Of a stretch of DNA of 64,000 nucleotides, positions 37,301-49,518 are shown piece by piece (positions within the stretch are counted from its first letter, which is position 1; each line of letters opens with the position of its first letter). A program made the translations under genes and the position numbers. Location of the stretch: positions 3,402,980 through 3,466,979 of the forward strand of contig NW_002060947.1 of NCBI RefSeq assembly GCF_000150275.1, read 5' to 3'. The notes beneath the pieces are model-generated. The model was not told the origin of the DNA, made no database searches, and saw nothing but the letters and a program-made list of their open reading frames with translations. This DNA is from Trichoplax adhaerens. Its lineage: Eukaryota; Placozoa; Uniplacotomia; Trichoplacea; Trichoplacidae.

Positions 37301-40300
37301 CTAATTTGCTATTCTAATCAGAATATAGATTTGTACATTTGATAATGTCTGCTCTGTGACAGTTTACCTCATGTCCTCTAGATTTGACGATCGAGAAGGA
37401 GAATGAAAGTCCGATGCGCCGATTAAAGAATCGTGCTGTATTGAGCCTGTATCTCTCTTAACAAGTTGGTCAATTAAATCAAGAATTATAAAAATCAGAA
37501 AGTTCTACTAAAATTGTAAGTTAGCATCATTAATAACTTTATTTTGAAATAGAGTTTTATTCAAAATATGAGAGCTTAATTTTAGCGATTTTTGTGAAGA
37601 GCTTCACAAAATCTCGGTAACTTGCCATTTACTTGGAAGATATACCTAATAGCTCTCCTAACTTTTTTATTCTATTTCCATCCAAATTTCATAAGTAAAC
37701 AATAGTAGAGGTCCTTAGTGTAGTGCAATTGTAGGGCAATTATCGAATTTGATCACCAGATTCGTATTAGGTTTCATTAATAAGGTAAAAACTATGTGCT
37801 GTATTCATATCATTACGTTACTATACTATACACCGTTAACATCTGCTACTTATGTATGTTCTCAGAAATGATACCAGCCCATATTTCATGTACAGACAAA
37901 TACATTCGAACGTTATTTATAATAAGGATCACCTTCAGCTACATGTATTGTTTATTTCAGAATTATTTTCATACTTGAAGATTTTATTGTACCGTAGAAC
38001 CTGCTAAAGGCTAGAATTATAATAAAAAATGTATTTGTTAATAGTCTACTCAATTATCAGAACCTATTTCAACTATTGCAGACTTACATTTTTAGACTAA
38101 TCAATGAGTAAATTATACGCAATAATGATTTATTCATGAGTTTTTTTATCTTCACTAATTTTTTCTGCCGTATTAAGCATTACTTAAATTTTATTGGTAC
38201 AAAGCAACAATAAGTTTACGATGATGCTATTAAATGGTTAAGTGTTAAAGTCAATTAAATAACTATTTGGAAAAGATTGTGGTGGATTCGCATACAATTC
38301 TATCTTTATAAACATTTTTTATTGACATGAATTACTAACTACCACTAATATAATCTGAATATGATGGAAGTACGTTGTTCGGGAAATTTGATTATGAGCT
38401 CCGGAATTTTGTAGTTGAACACTACACACATAAAACTTTAGATGATATACTATTTTTAATATAATAGTGTGTTGCTATATATTCATGTAAAGGAAAATAA
38501 TAATAGAAGCAATTTTTGACGACTCCTTACTATGATATCAACAGCCTTAACATATATTACAACTTTGTCTATGCGTTTGAGAATGAGGCTAGTTGATATT
38601 AGTGATTTTCCTTCGCCCATCATGTTGATACTTACCAAGCTCTTCATACCTTACATAAAACTTAAACAAATTTAGCGCAATAGGTCTGAAATTGAATTTT
38701 AAAATGTTTTTTCAGTAAAATAATGGGATAAAGAGAGAAACAGATATTTTAACTATAGTATTTACTCATACCTTAGTAGCTTTATCTGCAAGAATATCCC
38801 TATTGCAAGTCATTGATATGCTTACGAAATCTGCACCAGACCACCATGTACTTAATGACTTCACAAGTATTAATCATTACCTACAACTTAAGCCTTCTTT
38901 AGCCTTACAAACGAGTACTGTACTTTACCAATTTTTTTGTAATGCATGTAAAGATAGCCCATCGCGTAGACTATTCTTATCGGATTTATTCTATTCTATT
39001 TACTACAAATTTCTATGAGTGATGATATCACTCTACACTTTACCTTTAAAAACGCTGCAATAGGAACAAACCTGATCATCATTAATGTAAATGTTGTACA
39101 ATAGAACTTAAATTACTACAATTGTTTGCTTTCTTCTGTAACAGCGTAATTTGAAGTCGACATTAATTGTACCTGTAAGTCTAAGAAATTAATTTACAAG
39201 GTTACTTCAAGTGATGAATGATATATCTATTAATTGATTTCCTTCAGCTAGATATTGCAGATGTACAGTACAGTTCCCGCTGAGCGATTAAAATACCACT
39301 ACTAATTCTGTACTTCTGAAGGCTTAAAGAAGGATTTGATAATGCTTCCTCTTGTTATCAAGCACTAGGCAATTCTAAGAATATTGTCCCTTTATAACCT
39401 CTTCGTTTCCTGAAGAAACAGAAACATACACAAATGACAGTATAGGTTGACGAAATATTAGCGATATCAAATATTCCAATTTATTGTAAATTATAGCTGT
39501 TTGAAGTACTATTATTTATCAACACTTGCAACGTCTGTTTTCTATATTTCCGATGCTTATCCATCTGTTACCACTTTATCGCGACAAATATTTGCTTATC
39601 GTTAGCGCCTAATTGTTGAAATTGCTGTGGATTTTCATGATAATTTATGAATCATCAATTAATATATTTTCTAGAAATTTAATTTGATCCGTACTTACGT
39701 ATATCGTCTCATATTTACTTAATTAAGTTCCTTTCTCGCCAAATTATATAATATTCATTATTATTGCAGACATAAATTGAATGATCATCGGAGCGTCGCA
39801 ATTATGATCTTGTTTAATTTAGTGTTTACGAAGATCTACAAATGAACAGCTGAATTGTAGCAATGTACGCGTATAAACTTCTGCTAATACTATCTACACT
39901 GTGAAAGGGTTACAATCATAAGTAGAAGCATCTGACGGAAGTGTGTCCATATTTAAGGTCAGCTGTTGTCTAATATCGAACAATTATATCACTTTTGAAG
40001 CCATGATTGTTCTTAGAAAATTAGTAAACCGTGATATTATAGGACTATACTCGTCAGCTGATTATTCAGTAGACATAAATGTTATATAAAACAGTCTTAA
40101 ATACGACGTCGAATCTATAATTTGGTTTATATGCAGTAGAAAAGACTCTTATGGAAAGAGTGGTACGATTACTAATAGATTAAATAGAAGTAATTTTTTA
40201 GCGCTAGTAAAGTTTTTATTAGTTTACATTAATTAATTATCGTAGTTAACGAGTGGAGAGAGAGAGAGAGAGGATAAATTACAATTTATTACGACATTTA

Positions 40301-43300
40301 CGACCTTCATCAATCATGACTGCCCTTTACACTCCTTCATGAGTTACGTAATTGGCATCCGGCAAGCATACTTCTTCTCTTTAGTTCCTTGCTTATTATA
40401 TATACTACTTGATGTAATATATTGGTGATTTAGTCTAAACTATTCCATCTCAGCTCTACAATATAGAATTATTGGCTTTCAATTCTCAACGAAATCATCC
40501 TGAATCTACGGGACAAATAGTATTTTACAAGCATGTGCTCAGTCTGAAAAATTATTTTAAAAAATTTTCGTGTACGTTCATTGCAGCATAGGAGTAGTCA
40601 TTCAGGCTATTCCACTTATCTAGCCTTAACGCTTATACGACCAATTTACGAATAACAAACTTATTAATTATAGCTATATAGTGCTAATTAGACCAAAAAA
40701 CTCCTTTTTACTCCTGCACTATCCCAGCAAGATGAGGTGCACTATAGTTCCCGGCAGTAACCATATTCTACAGTGCAATTCGATAAGTTTCCTAAATCTT
40801 CATTTTTTAAGTACACCTATTATGCTTGATGTCAGCGGTGTCCTTATGCTGAATTATTTATTACGAACGTCATGCAGAGGGCTATTTAGAGATAAATTTA
40901 ATGATGCTATATAAAATAGAATATAATATAAGTAAACATTGGCTATCTATTTGTATGATGTTATTAATCGCCACTTTTCAAAAGTATTTTAGACTTAATT
41001 TTGCTTCCTATAAGCCTATTGTACTCTTACAAAGTAGGCTGTGCGGTTGTAGTACAGACTACAGTTGTATTGTGAATTAAAAGCAAAGACAAAGATTATT
41101 TTCTGCGAACAATGCAAGGCATGGGTTATTATTCATCTTTCATATAAAGCATAAGAATCTGATGTAGTAACCATATATGTAAAGCTATGGAAACCTTTTA
41201 GTGGTACTATATTTCAGTGGATAAAATCATGATTCATTAATGACACTACTGTGTTCATCCTTCGTCACATTGCAATAATCAAAGCATTTCTCTCGTACTG
41301 TTTATGTAGATAATTTCAGTGACAATATTGTCCCGTAATATTTTTAGATTTTTGAATTTGACGTTCGCCCATTCATTTCTCATGATATTTTAATTATGTG
41401 ACACTGCAGAAAAATTACTATTTTAAGTTTATAGCCTGTATATGGTCTTACTTAAACCTTGGTGAAATGTTAAACATTGATGTTTATCCCAGTATCAAGC
41501 ATTATCGATTGTCAGTTTCAATATTATTTGGGCTTAATTTGACTCCTAATACATGTAAAATGAAGTAGATATAGAGTATTCTACATTATTTCAATAGGCT
41601 AATTCATTGCAAGCGTATACGTGTACGGTACTTTGAATTAATATAGATATCTGGGTAATAAATCATACAGTACATTAATATTTCTATACTTTATGCAGAA
41701 CTAGGGTTATGATCCCCGGGTATTTAACAGAGTAAAGCTGATTTCAAAAGAAATAAAAGATTCATTTCATACTAATATCGTTATCTTAGTCTTTTAACAT
41801 ACTCGGAATGTATCCATTTAATTAGACGCAAAACAGTTTTATAAACATTTTATTTGCATTATCGTTGTCTTTTTTACGTAAACTAGTCAATAATTAATTG
41901 AATTAGTATGATATCATAATTCAATTTATATCCAGCCTTAATTTTTCAATTTTATATTGGATGAAAGGTAGTATTATTCCTAACAATCAAATAACGATTG
42001 TTTCAGAGTAAATATCTATTTTTACGCTGTCACTGATCTTTCAATTCTTATATCAACGACATCACCTAATGAAAATAATAACTTTCATTCAATCTTAAAT
42101 ATTAAATATTAATTATGAACGATATGTATGATACCATTTTTCAAAAGATTTTAAGCCATCTTTTGTTTCTTCTTTCCAATATTCATTATCAACTTACCGA
42201 TTTATATAACATCGATACTGTCTAATATCATTTTATTTATTAAATTTTGACTGCATGGTATCTCTCCGCATTAAACTAGATTATACTCATACTTCAACCT
42301 CCATCATCACAATAAAAGTCCCGAAGGTAATCGTTTATTTGTTAATGCATTTTGCTTGCTGGTATTTAACACTTAGGAAAATTAAGTCTTCATTTTGATT
42401 TTGTCATGTGTAAGCTACTATTTTGGCATATACGCGTATACCGTGTAGCAAGGATTAAGTTTAATAACAGTCAGTCACTCATAAAATATATGAGAGATAG
42501 TCATTCTGAAGGGTTTACCGTTGTGAATTTACTTAGTCGTAAAATTTATTTTGCATACGCTGAAAATAAGCACGGTTAAAGTATCGCCATCTGCTGATTT
42601 TGAAAAGAGTAAAACTGATATTGAAATTATTAGATTAATAATAATTGTGTTATTCTGTTACATTCTCGGCTGATGTCGTTCCAAACAATTTTGATTCGCC
42701 TGTTACGATAAAAACGTCATCATCGTATCATATTTTGATAATTTGCATTTGATAACTTCCAATCTTAATTTCAAGTGTGATTGCAGCTACTTATATTATT
42801 TTGTCTTTCTGACTCTACATAAAGGAATTCAAATTGTAACTGGAAGTTATTATTAAATACTGGGTGTAGGATAAAAATTGAGATTATCTGCATTAAAACT
42901 TAGGGCGGATGATAAATAACAGATATGTCTTGGTGTTTTATCTATGACAAGACAATAAAAATGTGTTAATTATAATATTATTAAGGCTTTACTGGAATAT
43001 TTCTATTCTTTATATTGTTTACTTCTCTCTGACATAACATGATCATCATTTAAATTTTCTGAAACAACGGTAGGAGGGCAGTACAACTGGAAATTAATTT
43101 TGTCAGCTACATGAAATTATTAAATTAGGAAATGCTTTCATCATTAATTTTCATTATCAATTAACTCTTTTAGACTATCATACTATCCTTATCCCATGCT
43201 GTCACATTTAAGCTCTTGTATTATTTCTCTATCCATTAATCATTTCTTTTTGTATAAAGAAATGATTTCCCTCTTCTAAATTCTTGAAGATTTTGCTATA

Positions 43301-44712
43301 TACAGCAGAAAGCTAATATTGTTACGATACAGCATTTTTAGGCACATTTTCATGATTGATCTTAATATTAAATAAGTATTAGAGAATGAGATTATTATAC
43401 ACTACATAGTAACGTTACAAGTAATGAAGTGAACACTTTTATTACTTGAATGAATACGATAATCGGGCGGAGATAATGGCAGTAGCAACTACCATGCAGC
43501 AATGTTATTCGATAGCGGAGTAATTAGAGAGAATTTTGTAATAGGGATAATTTTTTAAAACATTACCATCAGTTTCCTTTGATGTTTCAATGCAATTTAT
43601 CCGAATTAGTCAATCATCCAATTCTTATTCTCTTGCTATTAATAATTCTGTTTCAATCTACATATTGTACGATGCTATCCAGTATAGAAAATATGCTAGA
43701 CCGGATTATGAGCATCATGAACAATTACAGTAGAATTTTGATTATTTTTTGTGGTCTTGAAATTAGGAAGGAGTATGGTACAGAAAAAGTCTTAAAGTAC
43801 CTCTACGTCATTTGTAGCCTTCTAGTTACAGTAACTTGCCATGGTAATAGGATAATCGCACTAATATATTAGTTCTCCGTTCTTAACATATGTCCATACG
43901 AAGCACCATATTAGTTGTGGGCACGCACTAACCAAATTATAGGGCCTAAGGATTTATAAAGAATTGAGTAACCAGCCAGCGAAGTGGTTGGTTCTTAGGC
44001 TGGTCATTTTATTATTTACATTGACATGTTATACATAGCTCCAAGTTACGGCGTTTACCATGTCTAGAAAGTGTCTTAACTTGTATTTCCATGATACCAT
44101 GATCCTTGCCAGTGTTTTAAAACTTGCTTTGCTTTTTGTTTATAGCTTGAAGATGATAGTTGATGCCATTCATGTAAACGTGAAGACAGTTAGCCAAATT
44201 TGTTAAAGTTAGTGAAAATAAGAAAAACAAATGTGAAGAGATTGCGCAATCTACGAGTTAATATCCTGTTAATTTTACAACAACTATATCCCTCTTTCAC
44301 TCTTACCATCTTGGTGTTCAAGATCGAATTGTTTTTCCATTAATATCGTCAAAGTTGGCTGATTTTTGAGTTTCAATCAAGAAAAATTTATTTAGATCTC
44401 GTGAAATCATTAAAGCATTACATTCTATATCATAGTTTGTCCAAATCTTGTTAATTTCCGCTTCTAACTGGGAATCGCTATCTTAAGAAACAACTGGAAA
44501 TAATTGCCGAACCAAATATCAAGATTCGTCTTTTTCGTGAAATTTATTGTTATCAGTTGATAGCTAACTAGTTATCGCTGCAATTTATTTTAAATCAATT
44601 ATGAATGGTCGTGTTATAGCGAAAAATTTCAACAAGAAAATTTAAGATTTGGCAATCCATTTTCAAGACTTTTTAAGTTAAAAGCAATAGAAAGGGCTTT
44701 GTTATAGCCATA
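25354..44712. other. 19 kb gene-poor region between the two GPCR genes
   Basis: Very AT-rich sequence in which I recognise no exon, RNA gene, transposon or CAGTA/TACTG array. The longest open frame is 120 codons (29659-30021, +), within chance expectation here. Small simple repeats are (GA)8 at 40256-40272 and an A-run near 31343-31355. Inverted repeats lie at 27036-27054, 33231-33251, 43238-43267 and 43971-44004. Short tracts might be GPCR regulatory sequence, but nothing in the bases marks them. My exon search was by eye, so small or fast-evolving exons could be missed. Confidence 0.6.
43238..43267. repeat. Perfect 12-bp inverted repeat with 6-base loop
   Basis: The arms AATCATTTCTTT (43238-43249) and AAAGAAATGATT (43256-43267) are exact complements around TTGTAT. 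AT-rich, about 1.4 kb before the second GPCR gene. Confidence 0.6.
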
Positions 44713-45824
44713 ATGAGATCACTAATAACACCACAAAATGAAACTTACAATAAAACAGTACCTTCTATTGTAGCTGAAGCTTCGACAATGACATTTTTCG
44801 CTATCGCTGCTATTGCAGGAAACATCTTAGTCCTGCTATCAATCAAAAGGAAGAAGAGCTTACAAACTATACGTAATGTGTTTGTTGCTAATCTAGCAGT
44901 AGCTGATTTACTCTTTGCCATTATTGGTATGTCATTAGCAGCTGTATCGAGTGTTACTGTTCGGTGGATATTTGGCTACGAAATGTGCCAAATACAAGGA
45001 TTTGCCAATTCCTTCTTTTGTATTGTATCGCTATTGACATTAAGCGCAGTTAGTATAGATCGTTATTATGTTATACTTCGTCCATTGGATTACCATCGAA
45101 AAATGAGCCCTAGAACTGTTACTTGTATGGTTGTGTACATATGGCTACATGCCTTTGTTTTTGCTGCTTTACCATTTACTGGATGGAGCACTTATCGGTA
45201 TTACTATGAAGAGTCATTATGTACGGCCGATTGGGGCCATAGCTTAAGCTATACTTTAACAACAATTGGAGCTGCTTTTTTTTTACCTTTAGCTATTATG
45301 GCTTATTGTTATTATCATATATTACGAGTTGCTCGGGCACAATCGAAAATAATTGCCGCCGAAATGGCTTCTTTAAATCTTCCGGGAACACCAAGTGAGG
45401 ACAATAATAATAATAGTAATCAGGAACATAATCAGTCTAATGGCAGTAATTTTTACCAGTTGATATTAGAGATAAAAGTCGTATAACAAATGCGTTTCGT
45501 AAATATCGTCGTGAAGAAAAAGCAACGATTACGTTGATGACTGTCATGGGAACATTTATGATATGTTGGTCTCCCCACTTTTTTGGCATTATTTGCTTAA
45601 CATTTCCCTACTGTCCATTTCCCAAGTTATTCTTTACAGCTACTACATGGTTAGCACTGATGAATTCAGCCTGCAATCCTGTTATATATGGATTTCTTAA
45701 TCGAAAATTTAGGCATAGTTTTTATGAGCTATTAGGAGTTAATAAATGCTGCAAAAAGCAAAAAATGATCATTAACGACGATGTAGTTATGGGTGTAACC
45801 TACCGCCAAAGTAACGGCGAATAA
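44713..45824 (+). CDS. Rhodopsin-family (class A) GPCR, GPR161-like, probable 65-bp intron
   Basis: Paralogue of the receptor at 24199, sharing the TM3 stretch GFANSFFC and the IWLHA...PFTGW...CTADW pattern. TM1 has AIAGNILVLL, TM2 LAVADLLFA, TM3 SIDRYYVILRPL (DRY intact), TM6 ICWSPH and TM7 MNSACNPVIY. The TM7 retinal-Lys position is Leu. The frame breaks in intracellular loop 3. Read straight through, it stops after 257 residues with five membrane segments. Removing 45395-45459 (donor GTGAGG, acceptor TTTTTACCAG, 65 bp) restores the frame as GTPIDIRDKSRITNAFRKYRR into TM6 and gives 348 residues, so I model exons 44713-45394 and 45460-45824. A lost T in the TTTTT run at about 45450-45454 (sequencing error or mutation) is the alternative; that would keep an Asn/Ser-rich loop. 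Confidence 0.87.
45395..45459 (+). other. Putative minimal intron in the second GPCR
   Basis: GT-AG bounded, 65 bp, with a GTGAGG donor and a pyrimidine-rich TTTTTACCAG acceptor. Its length is 2 modulo 3, as needed to join the two reading frames. It would be the shortest intron in this window; the next is 88 bp in the CD36/SCARB gene. Its in-frame translation is an Asn/Ser/Gln-rich tract, which is why it can be mistaken for coding sequence. Confidence 0.65.
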
Positions 45825-48719
45825 ATGATATTTATAGCTAATCTAGTGTTATGTAATTAGTCTTATCTTTACGTCGATTAAAGATAGCGATTATCCGTAC
45901 AGATACATATTGGAAGAAATTACGAAACTAATGTTATGAACGTGAATTGCTAAATGATATTACATGCTGTCTATATGAAGAACAAATTATACAGTAAAAT
46001 GGTGAGCTATCAGAAATGCAGTTTGGACGTACACTATCAGTTTTACTACGATAGTTGCGATAATCATTTAATTAAAGCCTTTATTAAGGTATTGCTTTAG
46101 TCATCTTTTAAATTAGTAAAAGAAACTATAATTATACAATATTTTAAAAGGCTGATAGTACATATAAATTTTATAACACTAAGAATAACTGTAATGACGA
46201 TTTCCGTGTGGTAGATATAGTGAGAGCTTCTGAAATCGAAACCACTAAACAGGAAGCGTTTACCAATGGAATACGACCAGGTATAATACTCTATAACAAT
46301 AAGGATGAGCAGTTTAATACAGTACATACTCATCAATCATTAAATGAAGATTTCTTTGAATTTTGAATCTTAAAGTTCAGCAATTTCGATGGAATACGCG
46401 GTACTAAACACGATAGCTCATGATTGATGGAAATAATACTAAAAGCTGATATTTTTTGAAATATATTAATGTATTGATATTACAAGAGATTTCAATTACA
46501 ACTTAATTCTCTATTCGTTACTAAACACTTAATGTATACAATCGTTATTTATGATTGTGATATGTATATATAATGACGGATTCGATAATTACAATCGGTA
46601 CACATGCTGCATAAAATTTCTGTAAGATAACATTTCATACTTGCATTAAGCATAAGCCGAAATAATATGTCATTCTTCCAATCATGACAAAAATTGGAGC
46701 AAATTTCTAATAGGATCTAATCAAAATAATTTCATAACAGTTATTTATTTAATTATACGCTTATGAACGGAATAAAAGCACTGACGATAAATTATTAAAA
46801 TTTCAAATTGAAAGACACGGTCAATTCTCATAAGTATCGTAACGCATTCATAATGATTCATTGCATAAAGCAACTGATCAAAAAATCGCCTTATAACTCA
46901 GTGGAGTTGAGACGAAATCCTTACGAAATTCTTATTCTACTCTCACCTTTAGTAATTTACATGCACGCGAAAATTGTGAGACGTTTTAGTCGGATTAAGT
47001 AAGAATGAGTGGGTTTGATTTATTACGTACGCAGTGTGTATTATTATTGGTTACCATATATATTTTAATATATAAACAAGCATAAGATAGAAAAATAAAA
47101 ATAAAATGTGCACTTGTGCGGTACTGTATATAGTTAAAGCACTACGTACTAAAGGGGTGAGGCAGATTCAACGTAAGCTATGGAATAGTGAGTTGAATCA
47201 TAACTTTCCTATTAGTTATACTACTACATATTAATTATAGGAGATTTATAGAAAAAAAGTTTTTACTCCATAATCCATGCTGTTTATGTTTAATAAGAAT
47301 CTAGTGGGCGTTTAAATGAATGAATCGATATGTTGAAGTTATAGAGTTTTTAGAGTGTGACCGATTGGCATATTCCACCTTCTCGCCACATAATGGTCGT
47401 CGGCAGTTACACCCTCCTTAGCACCATTTAAAACGTTCTACGATCACATGACAGCAGGATGATAAATAACACTCAGTCACATACTGTACACTGTGTAGAG
47501 TCATCACTTCGGTAGACACAGACAGACAGAGTTACGTTTGCTGTCGCAACACTGTACACTGAGTAGAAAGAAAGAAGAAAAAATTGCGAAATTATAAAAT
47601 TAAAAATAAAATAATTTGGATAAGTTGAGGATGGAACTTGTAGAGTACTGTAAGTAAAAGGGCGAATCTTGATACTGTAGCAAGATGTGAGGACAGCATG
47701 AACGGATGAGGATCTTGGTACAGAATGTATGTGTAAAGTATACAGTACATCAACACATACAACTTAACTTAGTATTTCATGTTTAGAAATGAATTTTATT
47801 ATTTTTTACTTTTATTCCTCTGGTAACCCTTACGTAATTAAATCCTGAGTATGAACATTAATTACAAAAATAAGAGGAAATTCACTTGAAATTTTTAATC
47901 CTTAAAGTCAAATTATAATTGAAAGATTATACAATACTACAGTCCGTAAATGTCTTCGCCATTTCAACACTACCGTACAGTACAGTACAGTACTGTACAG
48001 TACACTATACTGTACTGTCATCAGTGAATTACTGTACTGTACAGTACCGTACTGGACAGTGGACACTGTACAGTACACGTGCTAGAATACCGTACTGTAA
48101 ACCTGCCGGCCAAGTACTGTACGGTATTTCCCTCTAGGAATCCTTGACTACAGTACAGTACAGTACAGTAGTGTACTGTACACTGTACAGTACAGTACAT
48201 TACAGTATTTTACACTGTAACGCTAAACCTACAGTACAGTACATCAAGTTATCAACTATCAACATATCGAAACGGGTTGCTAAGGCAACGCCAAAGTTTA
48301 TCGACAAATTGATATCAAGACGATTCTACGCTGATCGCATAGGCTACTAAGGTAATTGTCACAAATATCTCAGTTACGTCCTACTGTACAGATAATCTAA
48401 TAGACATCCTAGTCATTTATACATACACAGTCGCGGATCATATGTATTGATACTTTGCACTATTGACTCTCCCGCATTCGCACTGATCACTTTGTGGAGT
48501 CGTCGTTTTACCTTACATCGGAGCACAACAACTGGCTGAAGATAGATAAATTCGTTAGGACTAATCATATCGCTTTAAAATCATCTGTGTTCATATCTAA
48601 AATATACTTAGTTGTAACTCAGAGTTATCATTGAAACAATTTCGTGAAATTTTTAAGTTCCGACACCATAGGTACTATAGTAAATTTTCTTATCCGCTAA
48701 GGAGTTTTGCTAATCGATA
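45825..48719. other. Intergenic region between second GPCR and NME5
   Basis: About 2.9 kb. The left 1.5 kb is plain AT-rich sequence. From about 47340 the G+C content rises. At 47481-47510 there is a segment resembling 57742-57770, and 47972-48245 is a CAGTA/TACTG array. The frames 47919-48137 and 48144-48350 are artefacts of that array. The NME5 promoter is expected in the last few hundred bases. Confidence 0.6.
47972..48245. repeat. CAGTA/TACTG quasi-palindromic array C
   Basis: One of the densest arrays, with long uninterrupted CAGTA runs followed by TACTG runs. It includes a GGACAGTGGACAC element also found in array D. It ends about 475 bp before the NME5 start codon. Confidence 0.88.
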
Positions 48720-49518
48720 ATGACTAGTGACAGTTATCAGTGTACCCTCGCTATTATTAAGCCCAATGCAGTTAGGAAAGAAGATGAGATAGTAGAATTA
48801 TTGGAAAAGCAAGGATTTTGTGTACTTCAAAGACGCTGTGTCCGACTCACTTCAGAACAGGCCAGTGAATTCTATACAGAGCACTATGGGAAAATGTTCT
48901 TTCCAGCATTGGTTACATTTATGAGTAGTGGGCCAATTGTAGCTTATATCTTGGCTAAGAATAATGCAATTGAGGATTGGAGAAATTCCATGGGACCTAC
49001 AAACTCGATGAATGCTCGAATTGCAGCTCCTGAAAGTCTACGTGCAAAGTATGGGATTGATGAGATGAGAAACGGCTTCCATGGTAGTGATGGTCCATTA
49101 ACTGCTGAGAGAGAAATTCGATTTTTCTTCCCAGATTGTAAGTAGCTCTTACTAACTTTAAGATACTGTAGCTTCATTAGTATTACTTGAAGAAGTTTTC
49201 TTGATTGCTTATAAAATAGCAGAAAAAAGCTATGTTAAAAAGTGCGTATAGACATTATTTTACTAGGTATATATACTAAGGCATTTATCGCTAAACTTTA
49301 CTAATCTTACGTCTCCTATGTGAAAATCATTAGTCATATCCCATCCGGTACCAGATGGTCAAACAGCTACAGACTACTTACAAAGGAGAATCAATCCAAC
49401 TCTCTTGAAAGGACTAACAGAATTATGTAAGAAAAAGCCAGATGATGCAATTTTATGGCTTGCTAACTGGTTAATCGAAAATAACCCTAATAAGCCGAAA
49501 ATAGAGGAGCCTTACTAG
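48720..49518 (+). CDS. NME5: NME5, nucleoside diphosphate kinase homologue with DPY30 motif (ciliary)
   Basis: NME5 is a radial-spoke-associated protein of motile cilia, homologous to Chlamydomonas RSP23. Two exons, 48720-49137 and 49334-49518, join in phase to 200 residues; human NME5 is slightly longer. The NDK domain spans about 5-139, with IIKPNA near the start and the catalytic-type His121 in NGFHGSDG, followed by AEREIRFFFPD. The second exon carries the DPY30 motif: DYLQRRINPTLLKGLTELCK, then DDAILWLANWLIENNPNKPK. The end EEPY is the same as in vertebrate NME5. The domain pair plus this ending separates it from metabolic NDKs such as NME1. Although His121 is present, family members are often weak or inactive as kinases. 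A motile-cilium role fits an animal that glides on cilia. Confidence 0.96.

Noticed and set aside
43582-43872. 96-codon frame with a hydrophobic N-terminal stretch (HPILILLLLIILF), like a secreted peptide
   Set aside because: The hydrophobic run is easily produced by AT-rich DNA; there are no processing sites, cysteine pattern or splice context to support a gene.
44713-45486. Second GPCR as a pseudogene because of the frame break
   Set aside because: TM6 and TM7 are fully conserved after the break and a well-formed 65-bp intron explains it.
47919-48350. Two + strand frames upstream of NME5
   Set aside because: Same array artefact; no family resemblance and no splice signals joining them to NME5.
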